This document shows, piece after piece, positions 35,412 through 45,310 of a stretch of DNA of 64,000 bases. A model generated the notes under the pieces. It had not been told where the DNA came from. It was given only the letters and a program-made list of their open reading frames with translations, and made no database searches. The DNA lies in NCBI GenBank assembly GCA_010365215.1, contig JAAFGT010000002.1, forward strand, positions 85,107-149,106, in the 5' to 3' direction. The position numbers were made by a program, and so were the translations under genes. The DNA comes from Acidipila sp. Its GTDB lineage: Bacteria > Acidobacteriota > Terriglobia > Acidiferrales > UBA7541. Position 1 is the first letter of the stretch. Every line of letters starts with the position of its first letter.

Positions 35412-38400
35412 ATGGTTCGGGTTCCGCGTTACGCATTTCATTTTCTGTTGGTAACTTTGGCCGGCCTGCTCGGGGCGTGCGGATACAGCGCGCCGGTGAA
35501 CCCTGTGCCCAATCCGAATCCCCCCAGCCTGACAGGAATTACCTTGAACCCCAGCACGGTCGCGGGAGGCCAGTCGACCACGGGTACGGTGACCATCAGC
35601 GTGGCAGCGCCCACGGGCGGCACACTCATCGGAATATCCAGCAACAATGTTTCCGTTCCCACTCCCCCAACGGTGATGGTGCTGGCCGGCGCCACGACCG
35701 CTACGTTTAAGATTGCCACGCCGCAGGTGGGCTCACCAGTGACCGTAGCGGTGTTCGCTACGCTAAACGTGTCGTTGCAGACCACGCTTAACATCACGCC
35801 GGTCACGGCACTTTCTCTCACCGGGTTCACGCTCACTCCCAGCACCGTACCCAGCAGCACCACCACGCAGGGGATGATCACGATTTCCGCGCCGGCTTTC
35901 GCCGGTGGCCAGTCTATCAACCTCACCAGTGTCAGCCAGCTGGTGACGGTGCCGGCCACCGTGGTGGTCCCTACGGGTGCGACGTCGGTTCTGTTCAGCG
36001 TCTTCACGGCGCCGGTGAACGCGCCCACTTCGGTGGACATCACCGCGGAGCTGAATGGTGGAACGAAAACGGCTACGCTGATGCTTACCGCGCCTCCGGC
36101 GCTGCTGAGCGGAATCAGCATGCAGCCGAATCCTGTGGTGGGCGGGACGGCATCCACGGGCACACTCACTTTGACGCTTCCGGCGCCAGCCGGCGGAATT
36201 CCCATCACGCTGACGTCGAGCGATACGGTAACGCTGCCCATTCCTACCGCTACCACGATTGTCACCATTCCGGCGGGCGCCACGCAGGCGCAATTTATGC
36301 TGACCCCCACCACCGTTCCCAACACGCGCCGCGTGCAGATAACCGCCACGCAAAACCCAGGGACTTTGAATGCCGTGTCGCAGAGCGTGGTGCTCAACGT
36401 GGTGACCACGGCGGTAACGGTGAGCGCGCTGAACCTCAGCTCTGCTTCCACCACCGGCGGCCTGCAAGTCACGGGAACGGTCAGTATTTCGTCCGCTGCG
36501 CCGCAAGGCGGCACGATCGTGACGCTTTCCAGCAGCAACGCCAGCGCAGCCACGGTTCCAGCAACGGCCATTGTTCCTGCCGGCAGCACTTTCGTTCAGT
36601 TCCCAGTCAACACATCGGCGGTCACCACTGTGCAGATGGCCACGATCTCGGCTGCGCTGGGCACCGGTACAGCTCAGACCGCGGTGCTCACCGTCAACCC
36701 TGCCTCGTCGGTGACGGTCACCTCGCTGACGCTAAGCCCCACGAGTGTGGTGCGAGGCGATGTCTCTACTGGAACAGTCACACTTTCCGGGCCCGCGCAG
36801 TCCGGCGGCGCTCTAGTCACGCTGACCAGCAACGACCCCACGGTCAGTTTCCAGCCCAGCGCGACCAGCGTGCTGGTGCCGGCAGGCTCCACCAGTCAGA
36901 CCTTCACCGTGTGCACTTTGCAGGCGGCTTCGTGCCCCGCCGCGGCCGGCACTGCGCCGGTGATGGCGACGATCACCGCGGCGCTGAACGGCTCAAGCAA
37001 GACGGCTGTGCTCTCCGTTGTCGCTGCACCAACGCTGGCGAGCTTCACGCTGGCTGCCAGCACCGTAGCGGGAGGCGCAAGCACCACCGGCACATTGACG
37101 CTTTCCGCCGCTGCGCCCGCCGGAAGAACGACCACGGTCACGTTGACCAGCTCGGATCCGTCCATTCAGGTGCCGCCAAGCGTGGCGATTCCTTCAGGAA
37201 GCACCACGGCGACGTTTGCGGTCACCACGCTCGGCGTCACCAGCCAGCATGTGGCCACGATTACCGCCACTCTGGGCAGCGTGATGCTGAACGCAACCCT
37301 TACGGTTACGCCGGCGGCGGCTACGGTCAGCCAGGTTTTCTTCAACCCGCCGAGCGTGGTTGGCGGACAGGCTTCGACTGGCACCGTGGTGCTGAACTCG
37401 CCCGCTCCGGCAGGCGGCGTGACGGTCACGGTTTCCTTACCTGCGGGGACGACAGCGGTGACGCTGCCTGTGGTGAGTATATCGATCGCCGCCGGGGCAA
37501 CCTCGGCGACGTTCACCGCGAATTCGGCTGCGGTGACCGCGGCCACCGCCGTTCACGTGACCGCGACGCTGGCCTCAGCGGCGCAGATGAATACGCTGAC
37601 GGTTAACCCGGCGACTACGGGCACGCTCAGCGAGCAGATTATTGCCGGCGGCGAAACCACTTCGAGCGATTTCCCGGTGAGTTCCGGCGCATTGCAGAGC
37701 ACCATCGTCGGCTCGGACAGCGGCACGCTCACCAGCATCAATCTTTCTACAAACAGTGGCACCACCACGTCGTCGGACACTTTCTCTACGTATTTTGGCA
37801 AGGCCAATCTTGGCCAGTTGCGCGATATTTTTATTGACGCCACCGGAAACGTCTACGCTTGCGGCACCACCAGCGACTCTGCGCTTCCGGTTACGGCGGG
37901 CGTAGTACAAGCCGTGTACGGTGGCGGGCTTTCCGATGCTTTCGTTGCGGAGTTTGACTCGACCGGCCACGTGAAATTGCTTACCTACCTGGGCGGAAAC
38001 GGCGACGACTCCTGCAACAATATTTTTGTGGATTCGACGGGGAATATCTTTGTCAGCGGGCGGAGCACGTCGGCCAATCTTATGGGCACTACCGGCGTGG
38101 TACAGCCCGCGCTGGCGGGGGGCACGGGCGGCGACTTCTTCATGGCCAAGCTGAACCCGGGAGCCACTACCAAGACGTGGTTCACTTTCCTGGGCGGGAT
38201 GCTGGACGACAACGCCAGCGGGCGCATCGCCGTGGACTCCATGGGAAATGTATTCATTACCGGCACCAGCAAATCGATTGTGGATTTCCCGATTTCGGCC
38301 ACGCAGGGACGCCCGAACATGACCGGAGCGATTAGCTTCGGCGTGCTGGTAGAGCTTGCCCCCGACGCAACTTCGGTGAAGCACACCACATTTTTATTCG

Positions 38401-39080
38401 GACGCACGCCGCCTTCCGGCATGGTTGGAACTCAGGCGGATGCTTCGGGTGGGCTGGCCATCGACGCTGCCGGCGATGTTTACGTTTGCGGCTCGGCCGC
38501 GGCAACCGATTTTCCGGTCACTGCGGGCGCGTTCCAAACCGTGTTCAAGGGCAACCAAGACGCCTACGTGGCGAAGATTGCCGCGAACGGTTCCATTGCC
38601 GCGCTGACCTTGCTCGGCGGCACGGGAAATGTTCAAGCATGCAAAGGGCTGCATCTGGATAGCGAAGGCAACGTAATCGTCGTAACGCCTACGGATGCGG
38701 CAGACTATCCGGTGACCGGCGCGGGCATTGGACCGCTGGGCGGCCCCAGCGATTTTGCGGTAACCAAATTGACCGCGGACCTGAGCACGCTGGTTTTCTC
38801 GCGCAAGATCGGCGGCTCCGCTGCGGAAAACGCCGACGCCACGCGCGTGGAGCTCGACGCCAACGAGAATATTTATTTCTCGCTGTCCACAAGCTCGGCT
38901 GATTTTCCAGGCATGACGGCCAGTTCCTTCCAGCAGTTCTTCAAAGGCACACCCGGCGGCGCCAACAACAACATGGCCATCGTCAAGCTCTCCGCCGACG
39001 GGTCCTCAATCCTTTACGCCACTTATCTGGGCGGCTCCGGCCAGAACAGCACGACAACGCTGCGATACAAGAAGAATTAG
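35412..39080 (+). CDS. Large lipoprotein with Ig-like repeats and SBBP propeller repeats
   Basis: 1222 residues from the ATG at 35412 (GGGGAGAG upstream). The N-terminus is a lipoprotein signal ending LLGAC. Then come seven Ig-like units of about 95 residues, each opening like LTGITLNPSTVAGGQSTTGTV and closing with a Thr/Val-rich strand. From about residue 770 there are about six SBBP units with the pattern D-x-x-GN-V-Y-x-x-G (FIDATGNVYACGTT, FVDSTGNIFVSGRS, AVDSMGNVFITGTS and others), which form beta propellers. It should be anchored to the outer membrane and exposed; adhesion is the common guess for such proteins. The ORF at 35301 extends it without support. Confidence 0.9.
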   Translation: MVRVPRYAFHFLLVTLAGLLGACGYSAPVNPVPNPNPPSLTGITLNPSTVAGGQSTTGTVTISVAAPTGGTLIGISSNNVSVPTPPTVMVLAGATTATFKIATPQVGSPVTVAVFATLNVSLQTTLNITPVTALSLTGFTLTPSTVPSSTTTQGMITISAPAFAGGQSINLTSVSQLVTVPATVVVPTGATSVLFSVFTAPVNAPTSVDITAELNGGTKTATLMLTAPPALLSGISMQPNPVVGGTASTGTLTLTLPAPAGGIPITLTSSDTVTLPIPTATTIVTIPAGATQAQFMLTPTTVPNTRRVQITATQNPGTLNAVSQSVVLNVVTTAVTVSALNLSSASTTGGLQVTGTVSISSAAPQGGTIVTLSSSNASAATVPATAIVPAGSTFVQFPVNTSAVTTVQMATISAALGTGTAQTAVLTVNPASSVTVTSLTLSPTSVVRGDVSTGTVTLSGPAQSGGALVTLTSNDPTVSFQPSATSVLVPAGSTSQTFTVCTLQAASCPAAAGTAPVMATITAALNGSSKTAVLSVVAAPTLASFTLAASTVAGGASTTGTLTLSAAAPAGRTTTVTLTSSDPSIQVPPSVAIPSGSTTATFAVTTLGVTSQHVATITATLGSVMLNATLTVTPAAATVSQVFFNPPSVVGGQASTGTVVLNSPAPAGGVTVTVSLPAGTTAVTLPVVSISIAAGATSATFTANSAAVTAATAVHVTATLASAAQMNTLTVNPATTGTLSEQIIAGGETTSSDFPVSSGALQSTIVGSDSGTLTSINLSTNSGTTTSSDTFSTYFGKANLGQLRDIFIDATGNVYACGTTSDSALPVTAGVVQAVYGGGLSDAFVAEFDSTGHVKLLTYLGGNGDDSCNNIFVDSTGNIFVSGRSTSANLMGTTGVVQPALAGGTGGDFFMAKLNPGATTKTWFTFLGGMLDDNASGRIAVDSMGNVFITGTSKSIVDFPISATQGRPNMTGAISFGVLVELAPDATSVKHTTFLFGRTPPSGMVGTQADASGGLAIDAAGDVYVCGSAAATDFPVTAGAFQTVFKGNQDAYVAKIAANGSIAALTLLGGTGNVQACKGLHLDSEGNVIVVTPTDAADYPVTGAGIGPLGGPSDFAVTKLTADLSTLVFSRKIGGSAAENADATRVELDANENIYFSLSTSSADFPGMTASSFQQFFKGTPGGANNNMAIVKLSADGSSILYATYLGGSGQNSTTTLRYKKN

Positions 39081-39137
39081 CGGTCAGACTACGCTTCTAA
39101 CGTTTATCGCTTGTTGTAAAACAAATACTCCTCTCGT

Positions 39138-39158
39138 CGCGCCGTGAATTACGGTGCG
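39138..39158. terminator. Hairpin after the repeat lipoprotein
   Basis: CGCGCCGT and ACGGTGCG pair over 8 bp with one G-T wobble around GAATT, 58 bp after the stop. No U tract follows, so a terminator role is uncertain. Confidence 0.3.
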
Positions 39159-39333
39159 TCGTCCCTCCTCTCCTGACTGCTAAAACCTGCGTGTCTCCAC
39201 TGACACGACGCTGGATATTGCACACGCATCTACGAAGTTTGCGGATCGCTAACTTTCGTTTTCTCAATAGATTACGCATGGGTACGCCGATTGCTATTCG
39301 CAGATGTGGCGGCGAGGAATTCAGGAAGGGACT

Positions 39334-40254
39334 ATGCCAGAAGGGCGAGGGATAGCGAACGGAAGGGGCGCTGGACCAGACGCCGGTGAACTACTCGCCG
39401 GTAGTGAATGGCGACTCGGCAGTCAACTAAACGATAGCAGGAGAAGGGCGCACAGGTTCGCGCCGCGGGTTATGGGTTTGGCGGCGATTCTGTGGATTGC
39501 CGGCGGCGCGTTTGTGCAGCAGCGTCCGCTGGCGCGGGTGCAGACCGAAGCGCGAATCATTCAGATGGCGGGGCAGGCGGTGGCGCGCAGAAGTGAGGAG
39601 AAGAAGCAGGTTGACGAAAGGCCGGCACCGCCGAGGGAAGCCCACGGCGCGGCCACGAAGACTCACCCGGTGGAGAGCCGCCGCAACGTCATGAGTCAGA
39701 TCGCCGTGAACCGCAACGTCGTGAGTCAGATCGCCGTGAGCCGCATCGTGGTGAGCATTGTCGACCGCAAACTTGCGCTGATCGCGGGCGATGGCGCAGT
39801 GACGAAAATCTATGACGTGGCGGTGGGCGCCGCGGAGACGCCGAGTCCTGAGGGTAAATTCATTATCGCCAGCCGTGTGGAGAATCCTTCCTGGTACTGG
39901 CCGGGGAAAATAGTTCCAGCGGGGCCGCAAAATCCGCTGGGGCCGCGTTGGATGGGCCTGGGCTTCGAGGGATTCGGCATTCACGGCACCAACCAGCCGC
40001 ACTCGATCGGGCAAGCGGCTTCGCATGGATGCATACGCATGCGTAATCGCGACGTGGAGGAGCTATTTGTTCGCGTACGCGTGGGCGATGTGGTGGAGAT
40101 GCACAGCGAGCATGACGCGGCGGTTGCGTTGATCTTTGGCAGCAGCCCGGAGCGTGATGCGAACTCGCCGGCCTCGCTGCTCTCGGCTGCCGGGAGCCGG
40201 GCGCTGGATGGAAGTTTGGTGATCGCCGCGGCGGCCGGCGCCGTGCGCGAATAA
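39334..40254 (+). CDS. L,D-transpeptidase (YkuD domain)
   Basis: 306 residues from the ATG at 39334, which has AGGAAGGGA upstream; an earlier in-frame start at 39304 has none. A hydrophobic segment at about residues 47-65 (VMGLAAILWIAGGAFV) anchors or exports it. The YkuD domain holds FGIHGTNQPHSIGQAASHGCIRM with the catalytic Cys and His. These enzymes cross-link peptidoglycan or attach lipoproteins to it. Just before the domain a 30-bp tandem duplication gives NVMSQIAVNRNVVSQIAVSR. Followed 24 bp later by a small membrane protein gene. Confidence 0.92.
   Translation: MPEGRGIANGRGAGPDAGELLAGSEWRLGSQLNDSRRRAHRFAPRVMGLAAILWIAGGAFVQQRPLARVQTEARIIQMAGQAVARRSEEKKQVDERPAPPREAHGAATKTHPVESRRNVMSQIAVNRNVVSQIAVSRIVVSIVDRKLALIAGDGAVTKIYDVAVGAAETPSPEGKFIIASRVENPSWYWPGKIVPAGPQNPLGPRWMGLGFEGFGIHGTNQPHSIGQAASHGCIRMRNRDVEELFVRVRVGDVVEMHSEHDAAVALIFGSSPERDANSPASLLSAAGSRALDGSLVIAAAAGAVRE
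39681..39755 (+). repeat. 30-bp tandem duplication inside the L,D-transpeptidase gene
   Basis: Units 39681-39710 and 39711-39740 are nearly identical, followed by a half unit. The frame is kept, so it lengthens the linker before the catalytic domain by ten residues. Confidence 0.8.
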
Positions 40255-40278
40255 CGCGAGCGCGATGGGAGACCCACC

Positions 40279-40536
40279 ATGGAAAACATTCTGACCCTTG
40301 CCGGACTCGTGCTGACGGCAACGTTTTCTTTCTCGCTTGCGGTGCTGCTAGGTTGGACGACGCTGGCAGGTTTGCTGCGGCTGCTGCCGGTGAGTGCGAC
40401 ACGCTTTGAAAATGCCAAGCCGGTGCGTGCGGCTGCGCCGGTCTCGCCAGCTTCGGCGAGGCCCAAGCGAGTTCGTGTGGTGGTTGCGGCGGCGAAGAAC
40501 CGTTCGGGAAAGGTCTACGCGGTTCGCACCGCATAA
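40279..40536 (+). CDS. Small membrane protein of unknown function
   Basis: 85 residues. Residues about 4-37 are one or two hydrophobic helices (LAGLVLTATFSFSLAVLLGWTTL), followed by a basic Ala/Pro/Arg-rich tail (PASARPKRVRVVVAAAKNR). GGGAGA precedes the ATG. It lies 24 bp after the L,D-transpeptidase and is probably co-transcribed with it. No family recognised. Confidence 0.6.
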   Translation: MENILTLAGLVLTATFSFSLAVLLGWTTLAGLLRLLPVSATRFENAKPVRAAAPVSPASARPKRVRVVVAAAKNRSGKVYAVRTA

Positions 40537-40624
40537 AAATATCGAAGAGGGATTGGGCAGCCGCTGGATGCGGGCCTGCCGCGGTGTGCTATGATGCCGT
40601 TCCGAACGCAACTGGCTTGCTCCG

Positions 40625-41989
40625 ATGCGGAACTTCCGCCGACTGAAGGTACTGCGAACCGCGCCCCTCGCCGCTCTATTCCTGCTGACATCGTTGCCCG
40701 CTTTGGCCACGGAAGATTGGTCGGCGGCGGCGCGTGCGCTCGAGAAGAAAATTGCTGGCAAGCTCAAGCCGCTCAAGCCGGGCGACAGCGTGGTGTTGTC
40801 AGTGCGAAATTCAAGTTCGCTGGCAGCGGATGAGGTGGAGCGCGTGCGCACCGCGATCGAGGCGGAACTGCGCGCGCAAGGCTGGCGCGTCACCGCAAAT
40901 TCAGCATGGCCAGAGATGCAGCCTGAGAAGCAGCCGGAAAAACAGCCAGAAAAACAGCCAGAAAAACAGAAGGACACGCAGATTCGCATTACGCTGGCCG
41001 AAAATCTGAATGGCTTTCTGTGGGTTGCGGAAATCACGGCACGCGAGTCCCGCGAAGTGGTGATGCAGGCTGTGCCGCACGGCACATCGGAGGAGCGCCT
41101 GGCGAGCGCGCCCGCCTTTCTGCTTCGGTCGCAAAAATTGCTGGAGCAAGAGGTGCCGATTCTAGACTTCGCGCTGGACTTCTCGCTGGACTTGGCGCCA
41201 AGCAGGGCTGGCCGCAGCGACGCGCCGGCCGGTCGGCCGCGATTGCTGGTGCTTGAGCCCGATCACCTGGTGCTGCGCGTACTCGAAGACGGCAGGTGGC
41301 AGGCAAAGCAGAGCGCTGCTCTGGGGGTAGCCGGCACGTGGCCGCGAGACCTTCGCGGGCGGCTGCGGATGAGCGGCACGTCTTTCGAGATTTTTTTACC
41401 TGGAGTTCTGTGCCAAGGCACAGCAGCGGATACGCTCAGTGCCCGGTGCAGCACGAACCAGCAGCCCTGGGACTTTGACCTGGGGGACGGCGGGAAATTG
41501 CAGGCAACGCTCGCGGCCGGGAAAAATTTCTTTGATTCGAAAACAGGCACTGACGGCGGCCGTGTTCGCAGCATTCCGCCATTTTTTTCCGTGGCGGCGA
41601 TAAAGGTGAATGGAGAATCGATCTGGGCATTCACCGGCGTGGACGGCCGCACGTGGCTGGACGATCCGCAGACGGAAGGAGAACCTGTTGCCAGCATCGA
41701 CGGATGGGGCAGCGACATTGCGGCGCTGAAGACGGACTGCGGAAGTTCCTGGCAGATTCTGGCGACACGAGCGGGCGATGGGACGGAGCGGGACGCCGTA
41801 CAGGCCTTTGAAATCCCACAAACGCAGCCACAAAAACAGCCGGTGGCGGTCAGCCAGCCGCTGGAATTTTCCGGGCCGGTGACGGCGCTGTGGCCGGCGA
41901 CGCCGAACGGAACGGCTGGAGCGGTGATACGGAATCTGCAAACGGGAAGATATGAGGCGCACACTCTTTCGCTCAGTTGCAGCCATTAG
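40625..41989 (+). CDS. Exported protein of unknown function, upstream of a solute-binding protein and kinase
   Basis: 454 residues with a signal peptide (about 1-29, cleaved near ALA-TEDW). Residues about 30-140 look like a small alpha/beta domain (VVLSVRNSSSLAADEVERVRTAIEAEL) interrupted by four QPEK repeats. The rest is beta-rich with several Trp (WLDDPQTEGEPVASIDGWGSDIA), possibly a propeller. The gene overlaps the solute-binding protein gene by 38 bp in another frame, so the two are co-transcribed. No family recognised; a periplasmic accessory of the following sensing system is an inference. Confidence 0.75.
   Translation: MRNFRRLKVLRTAPLAALFLLTSLPALATEDWSAAARALEKKIAGKLKPLKPGDSVVLSVRNSSSLAADEVERVRTAIEAELRAQGWRVTANSAWPEMQPEKQPEKQPEKQPEKQKDTQIRITLAENLNGFLWVAEITARESREVVMQAVPHGTSEERLASAPAFLLRSQKLLEQEVPILDFALDFSLDLAPSRAGRSDAPAGRPRLLVLEPDHLVLRVLEDGRWQAKQSAALGVAGTWPRDLRGRLRMSGTSFEIFLPGVLCQGTAADTLSARCSTNQQPWDFDLGDGGKLQATLAAGKNFFDSKTGTDGGRVRSIPPFFSVAAIKVNGESIWAFTGVDGRTWLDDPQTEGEPVASIDGWGSDIAALKTDCGSSWQILATRAGDGTERDAVQAFEIPQTQPQKQPVAVSQPLEFSGPVTALWPATPNGTAGAVIRNLQTGRYEAHTLSLSCSH
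40919..40966 (+). repeat. 12-bp tandem repeat coding for QPEK x4
   Basis: Four in-frame 12-bp units (CAGCCTGAGAAG, CAGCCGGAAAAA, CAGCCAGAAAAA twice) give QPEKQPEKQPEKQPEK. The last two are identical, a sign of recent slippage. Confidence 0.9.
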
Positions 41990-43382
41990 CTGCGCGCTCG
42001 GTGCAGGTGCGGGGGCGTTCCTGCCGCCAGCACACGGAGCATCACGCCCGCGATACGGCGGCACTCTGCGCGTCAAGGTGCAGGCGCATCTCGACGCGCT
42101 GGAGCCGCGCCATCTGTTGGCAGAGAGTCGCGAGCAGACGGCCGCGGAGAAGCTGCTGCCTCTGGTCTTCGACCGGCTGGTGAGCCGGGACGCTCGTGGC
42201 CACCCGCAACCGCAATTGGCAACCAGCTGGACGCAGGATGCAGCTTACCAGCACTGGGAATTTCGTCTGCGGCCGGGCGCGAAATTTTCCGACGGCACGC
42301 TGCTCACTGCGGAGATTGCCGCGCACGCTCTGGAAAACAGTTTCGCCGCCTGCAAAGCAAGCGCGAGCGCCGCAGAAAATGTGGTCTTCGACTGCGCCGC
42401 CTCGAATTACGATCTGCTGCAGGATTTGGCCGAGCCGAGAAATTCTATTTCGCGGCGGACGGCGGACGGGACCTTAACGGGGACCGGCCCATTCCGGGTG
42501 GCGGAGTGGCAGGCCAAAAAGCGCGCACTGTTGAAAGCGAATGAAAACGACTGGCGGGGACGGCCGTTCCTGGACGCCGTGGAAGTGGAGATGGGCGTGA
42601 TGCCGCGCGAACAGGTGGTGGCGCTGGAACTGGGAAAGGCCGACGTGATCGAAATCGTTCCCGAGGATGCACGGCGCGTTTCACGGGGCACGCTGCGCAC
42701 ATCGGCCTCGCTGGCGAATGAACTGCTGGCAATAGTTTTTCAACCGGGCCGGCCTGCCGCCGTGGACGCCCGTGTGCGCGAAGCGCTGGCCAGGTCAATC
42801 GACCGGGCTGCTATCCATGCCGTGCTCCTGCAAAAACAGGGCGAGCTGGCCGGCGGCCTGTTGCCGCAATGGCTGAGCGGATATGCGTTTCTGTTTTCGC
42901 CGGGACAGGATCTGGCGCGCTCAAGGGAGCTGGTCGCGGCGCTGCCCGCGGCGTCGCGCAAATTGACGTTGGAATATGCTCCCGGTGATTCGATGGCGGG
43001 CGCGATCGCGGAGCGCATCGCCGTGAATGCGCGCGATGCAGGGCTGGCGCTGCAGACCCTTGGACAAACGCGGGTGAACGGCCAAACCCCGACAGCGGAT
43101 GCGCGTCTGATGCGCCTGCACATCGAAGGTCTCGAGCCGGGACGGGCGCTCGAGCGAATGGTTACTGCTGCGATGCTCACCGATGGGAAGCACGCGGCGG
43201 GGCCGCTTGCCGCGGAAGTTGTCTACGCGGAAGAATTCAATCTGCTGGAAGGCCACCAGATCATCCCGCTATTTCACCTGCCGCAAATTTATGGTCTGAG
43301 CGCGCGGGTGAAAAACTGGAGTCCGTCGACCGCGGGCGAATGGCGGCTGGGGGAAATCTGGGTGGAAGCGGAGCGGCGGTGA
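41952..43382 (+). CDS. ABC-type peptide solute-binding protein (family 5)
   Basis: 476 residues with a signal peptide (about 1-29) and the SBP family 5 layout: RYGGTLRVKVQAHLDALEP at the start, LPLVFDRLVSRD, PQLATSWTQDAAYQHWEFRLRPGAKFSDGTLLTAEI and a C-terminal FHLPQIYGLSARVKNW. These proteins bind oligopeptides or similar ligands in the periplasm. No permease or ATPase gene is next to it. Its stop codon overlaps the GTG start of the histidine kinase (GTGA), so ligand sensing for that kinase is more likely than transport (inference). Confidence 0.9.
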   Translation: MRRTLFRSVAAISCALGAGAGAFLPPAHGASRPRYGGTLRVKVQAHLDALEPRHLLAESREQTAAEKLLPLVFDRLVSRDARGHPQPQLATSWTQDAAYQHWEFRLRPGAKFSDGTLLTAEIAAHALENSFAACKASASAAENVVFDCAASNYDLLQDLAEPRNSISRRTADGTLTGTGPFRVAEWQAKKRALLKANENDWRGRPFLDAVEVEMGVMPREQVVALELGKADVIEIVPEDARRVSRGTLRTSASLANELLAIVFQPGRPAAVDARVREALARSIDRAAIHAVLLQKQGELAGGLLPQWLSGYAFLFSPGQDLARSRELVAALPAASRKLTLEYAPGDSMAGAIAERIAVNARDAGLALQTLGQTRVNGQTPTADARLMRLHIEGLEPGRALERMVTAAMLTDGKHAAGPLAAEVVYAEEFNLLEGHQIIPLFHLPQIYGLSARVKNWSPSTAGEWRLGEIWVEAERR

Positions 43383-45217
43383 GCCTGCGCACAAAACTCC
43401 TCGGTGCGTTTGTGCTCACGGTGCTGCTGGTGGTGAGTGCAGTGGCCTGGGGCACATCCACGATGGTGGGACGCGCGCTGGAGGAAGCCGACCGGGAAGG
43501 CACGCAGGCGCTGCTGGCGGAATTTCGCGGCGAATTCGCGCGGCGCGGCGCGGACATCGCGCAGCGCCTGGAAGGGATTGCCGGCGCGGATGCCACGCTG
43601 CGCATGGCCATCGACCTGAGTGGTACGGCGCCCGATCTATCGCAGTACGTGAATACGGCGCGGGATCTGGCGGTGGCTCATCAGCTCGACTTGCTGGAGA
43701 TTATTTCGGCGGATGGAACGATCGTGTCGTCCGCGCAGTGGCCGGCGCGATTCGGATACAAAAAAACATGGGTCATCGCCTCGGAAGACTGGTCGAAGCT
43801 GCCGGCATTTCTGGAGCGCGAGGAGCTGGCGCCTGGAGCCACGCTGGCCTTGCTGGCCGTTCGCATGGTGAACGTCAGCGGGTCAAAGATCTTCATCGTG
43901 GGTGGGCAGAAGCTCGATCGCGAATTTTTGACTTCGCTGACTCTGCCGTCCGGAATGCGCGCCCTGCTTTACAGGAATCTCGAGCCGGGATTTTCGTCGC
44001 CATCGCTGATCGAAGCGTCGGGCAGAGTGGCGCAGGGCGACCGGCTGGCGCCGCTCATCGGGCGAATGAGGATCGAGCCGGGCGAAAAGGAACAGACCGT
44101 ACATTGGTCGGCGAATTCCGCCGACGCCGAGACGTTCTATGCTATGCCGCTCTTCGGGCGTCAACACGATTTGATGGGGGTGTTACTGGTGGGCAGCTCG
44201 CGCCGCCGGCTGGTGATGCTGCAGTCGCGCATTCGCTGGCTGGGGCTGGGCGTGGGACTGGCGGGAGTTTTACTGGGCATGGGACTGGCGCTGGAAACTT
44301 CGAAACGCGTGACGCGCCCGGTGGTGGCGCTGGCGGCGGGAGCGCGGGCTGTGGCGGCGGGCGATTGGAGCGCGCGCGTGCCGGTCACCTCGCACGACGA
44401 AATCGGAGAGCTCGCCGAGGCCTTCAATCAAATGACGCAGGAGCTGATGGAACAACGCGAACGGCTGGTGCAGGTGGAGCGCGTGGCGGCATGGAGAGAA
44501 CTGGCGCGGCGTCTGGCCCATGAATTGAAAAACCCGCTGTTTCCGTTGCAGATTACGGTGGAAAATCTGGAACGGGCGCGCGCGCAGTCGCCGGAACAGT
44601 TCGACGAAGTTTTTCGCGAGAGCACCGCGACGCTGTTGACCGAGTTACGGAATATGCAAACCATTATCGGCCGCTTCAGCGACTTCGCGAGGATGCCGCC
44701 GCCGGAGCTCGAGGCGGTAAATGTAAATCAAGTTCTGCAGGAAGCGGCGCGTCTAGTGGCTCCGCAAATGCAGATGCCCGGACGGCCGGGCATCACCCTG
44801 CGGCTGGAGCTCGGCCGGGAGCCGGCGCTCGAAGGCGTGCCGGCGGATGCCATCCTGCTTCATCGCGCATTCGAAAATTTGATTCTCAATTCGCTGGATG
44901 CCATGCCGGAGGGCGGCGCGCTTACGATTCGCACCAGCATTCACGGCACGCACGCGCGCATGGAATTCACCGATACCGGTGTGGGCGTCACTGCGGAAGA
45001 ACGCGAGCGTCTTTTTACGCCTTACTACACCACCAAGCAGCACGGCACGGGCCTGGGGCTGGCGGTGGTGCAGTCCGTGGTGAGCGATCATGGCGGAACG
45101 ATTACCGTGGAAAGCGATCCGGGACGCCAGACGACATTTCGCGTGGAGTTGCCGCTGGCGGCAAGCGGATCACCACTTGCGCCGCGTTTGAGAGCGGAGA
45201 CCGAGAGAGCGGGGTAG
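43379..45217 (+). CDS. Membrane histidine kinase (NtrY-like)
   Basis: 612 residues from the GTG at 43379, which overlaps the stop of the binding-protein gene. A membrane helix at about 5-27, an outside domain of about 250 residues and a second helix near 290-310 (LGLGVGLAGVLLGMGLAL) are followed by HAMP (VTRPVVALAAGARAVAAGDWSARV), the H box in RLAHELKNPLFPLQI and an ATPase domain ([29 protein letters not shown]). The AWRELARRLAHELKNP wording is that of NtrY-type kinases. Its partner is the sigma-54 activator 93 bp downstream. The upstream ORF start at 43340 is not needed. Confidence 0.92.
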   Translation: MSLRTKLLGAFVLTVLLVVSAVAWGTSTMVGRALEEADREGTQALLAEFRGEFARRGADIAQRLEGIAGADATLRMAIDLSGTAPDLSQYVNTARDLAVAHQLDLLEIISADGTIVSSAQWPARFGYKKTWVIASEDWSKLPAFLEREELAPGATLALLAVRMVNVSGSKIFIVGGQKLDREFLTSLTLPSGMRALLYRNLEPGFSSPSLIEASGRVAQGDRLAPLIGRMRIEPGEKEQTVHWSANSADAETFYAMPLFGRQHDLMGVLLVGSSRRRLVMLQSRIRWLGLGVGLAGVLLGMGLALETSKRVTRPVVALAAGARAVAAGDWSARVPVTSHDEIGELAEAFNQMTQELMEQRERLVQVERVAAWRELARRLAHELKNPLFPLQITVENLERARAQSPEQFDEVFRESTATLLTELRNMQTIIGRFSDFARMPPPELEAVNVNQVLQEAARLVAPQMQMPGRPGITLRLELGREPALEGVPADAILLHRAFENLILNSLDAMPEGGALTIRTSIHGTHARMEFTDTGVGVTAEERERLFTPYYTTKQHGTGLGLAVVQSVVSDHGGTITVESDPGRQTTFRVELPLAASGSPLAPRLRAETERAG

Positions 45218-45310
45218 ACTCCAAGTTCAAGGCGCTGGTTGTGCGATTCCAGCGACGATTATAAATTTCGGGCATAAATTTCTGGGATAACTTTCTGGCC
45301 ATCGTCAAAA

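Noticed and set aside
35438..36589. 383-codon minus-strand frame rich in Val/Pro/Gly
   Set aside because: It is the mirror of the Thr/Val-rich Ig repeats of the lipoprotein gene, repeats with the same period, and has no start signal.
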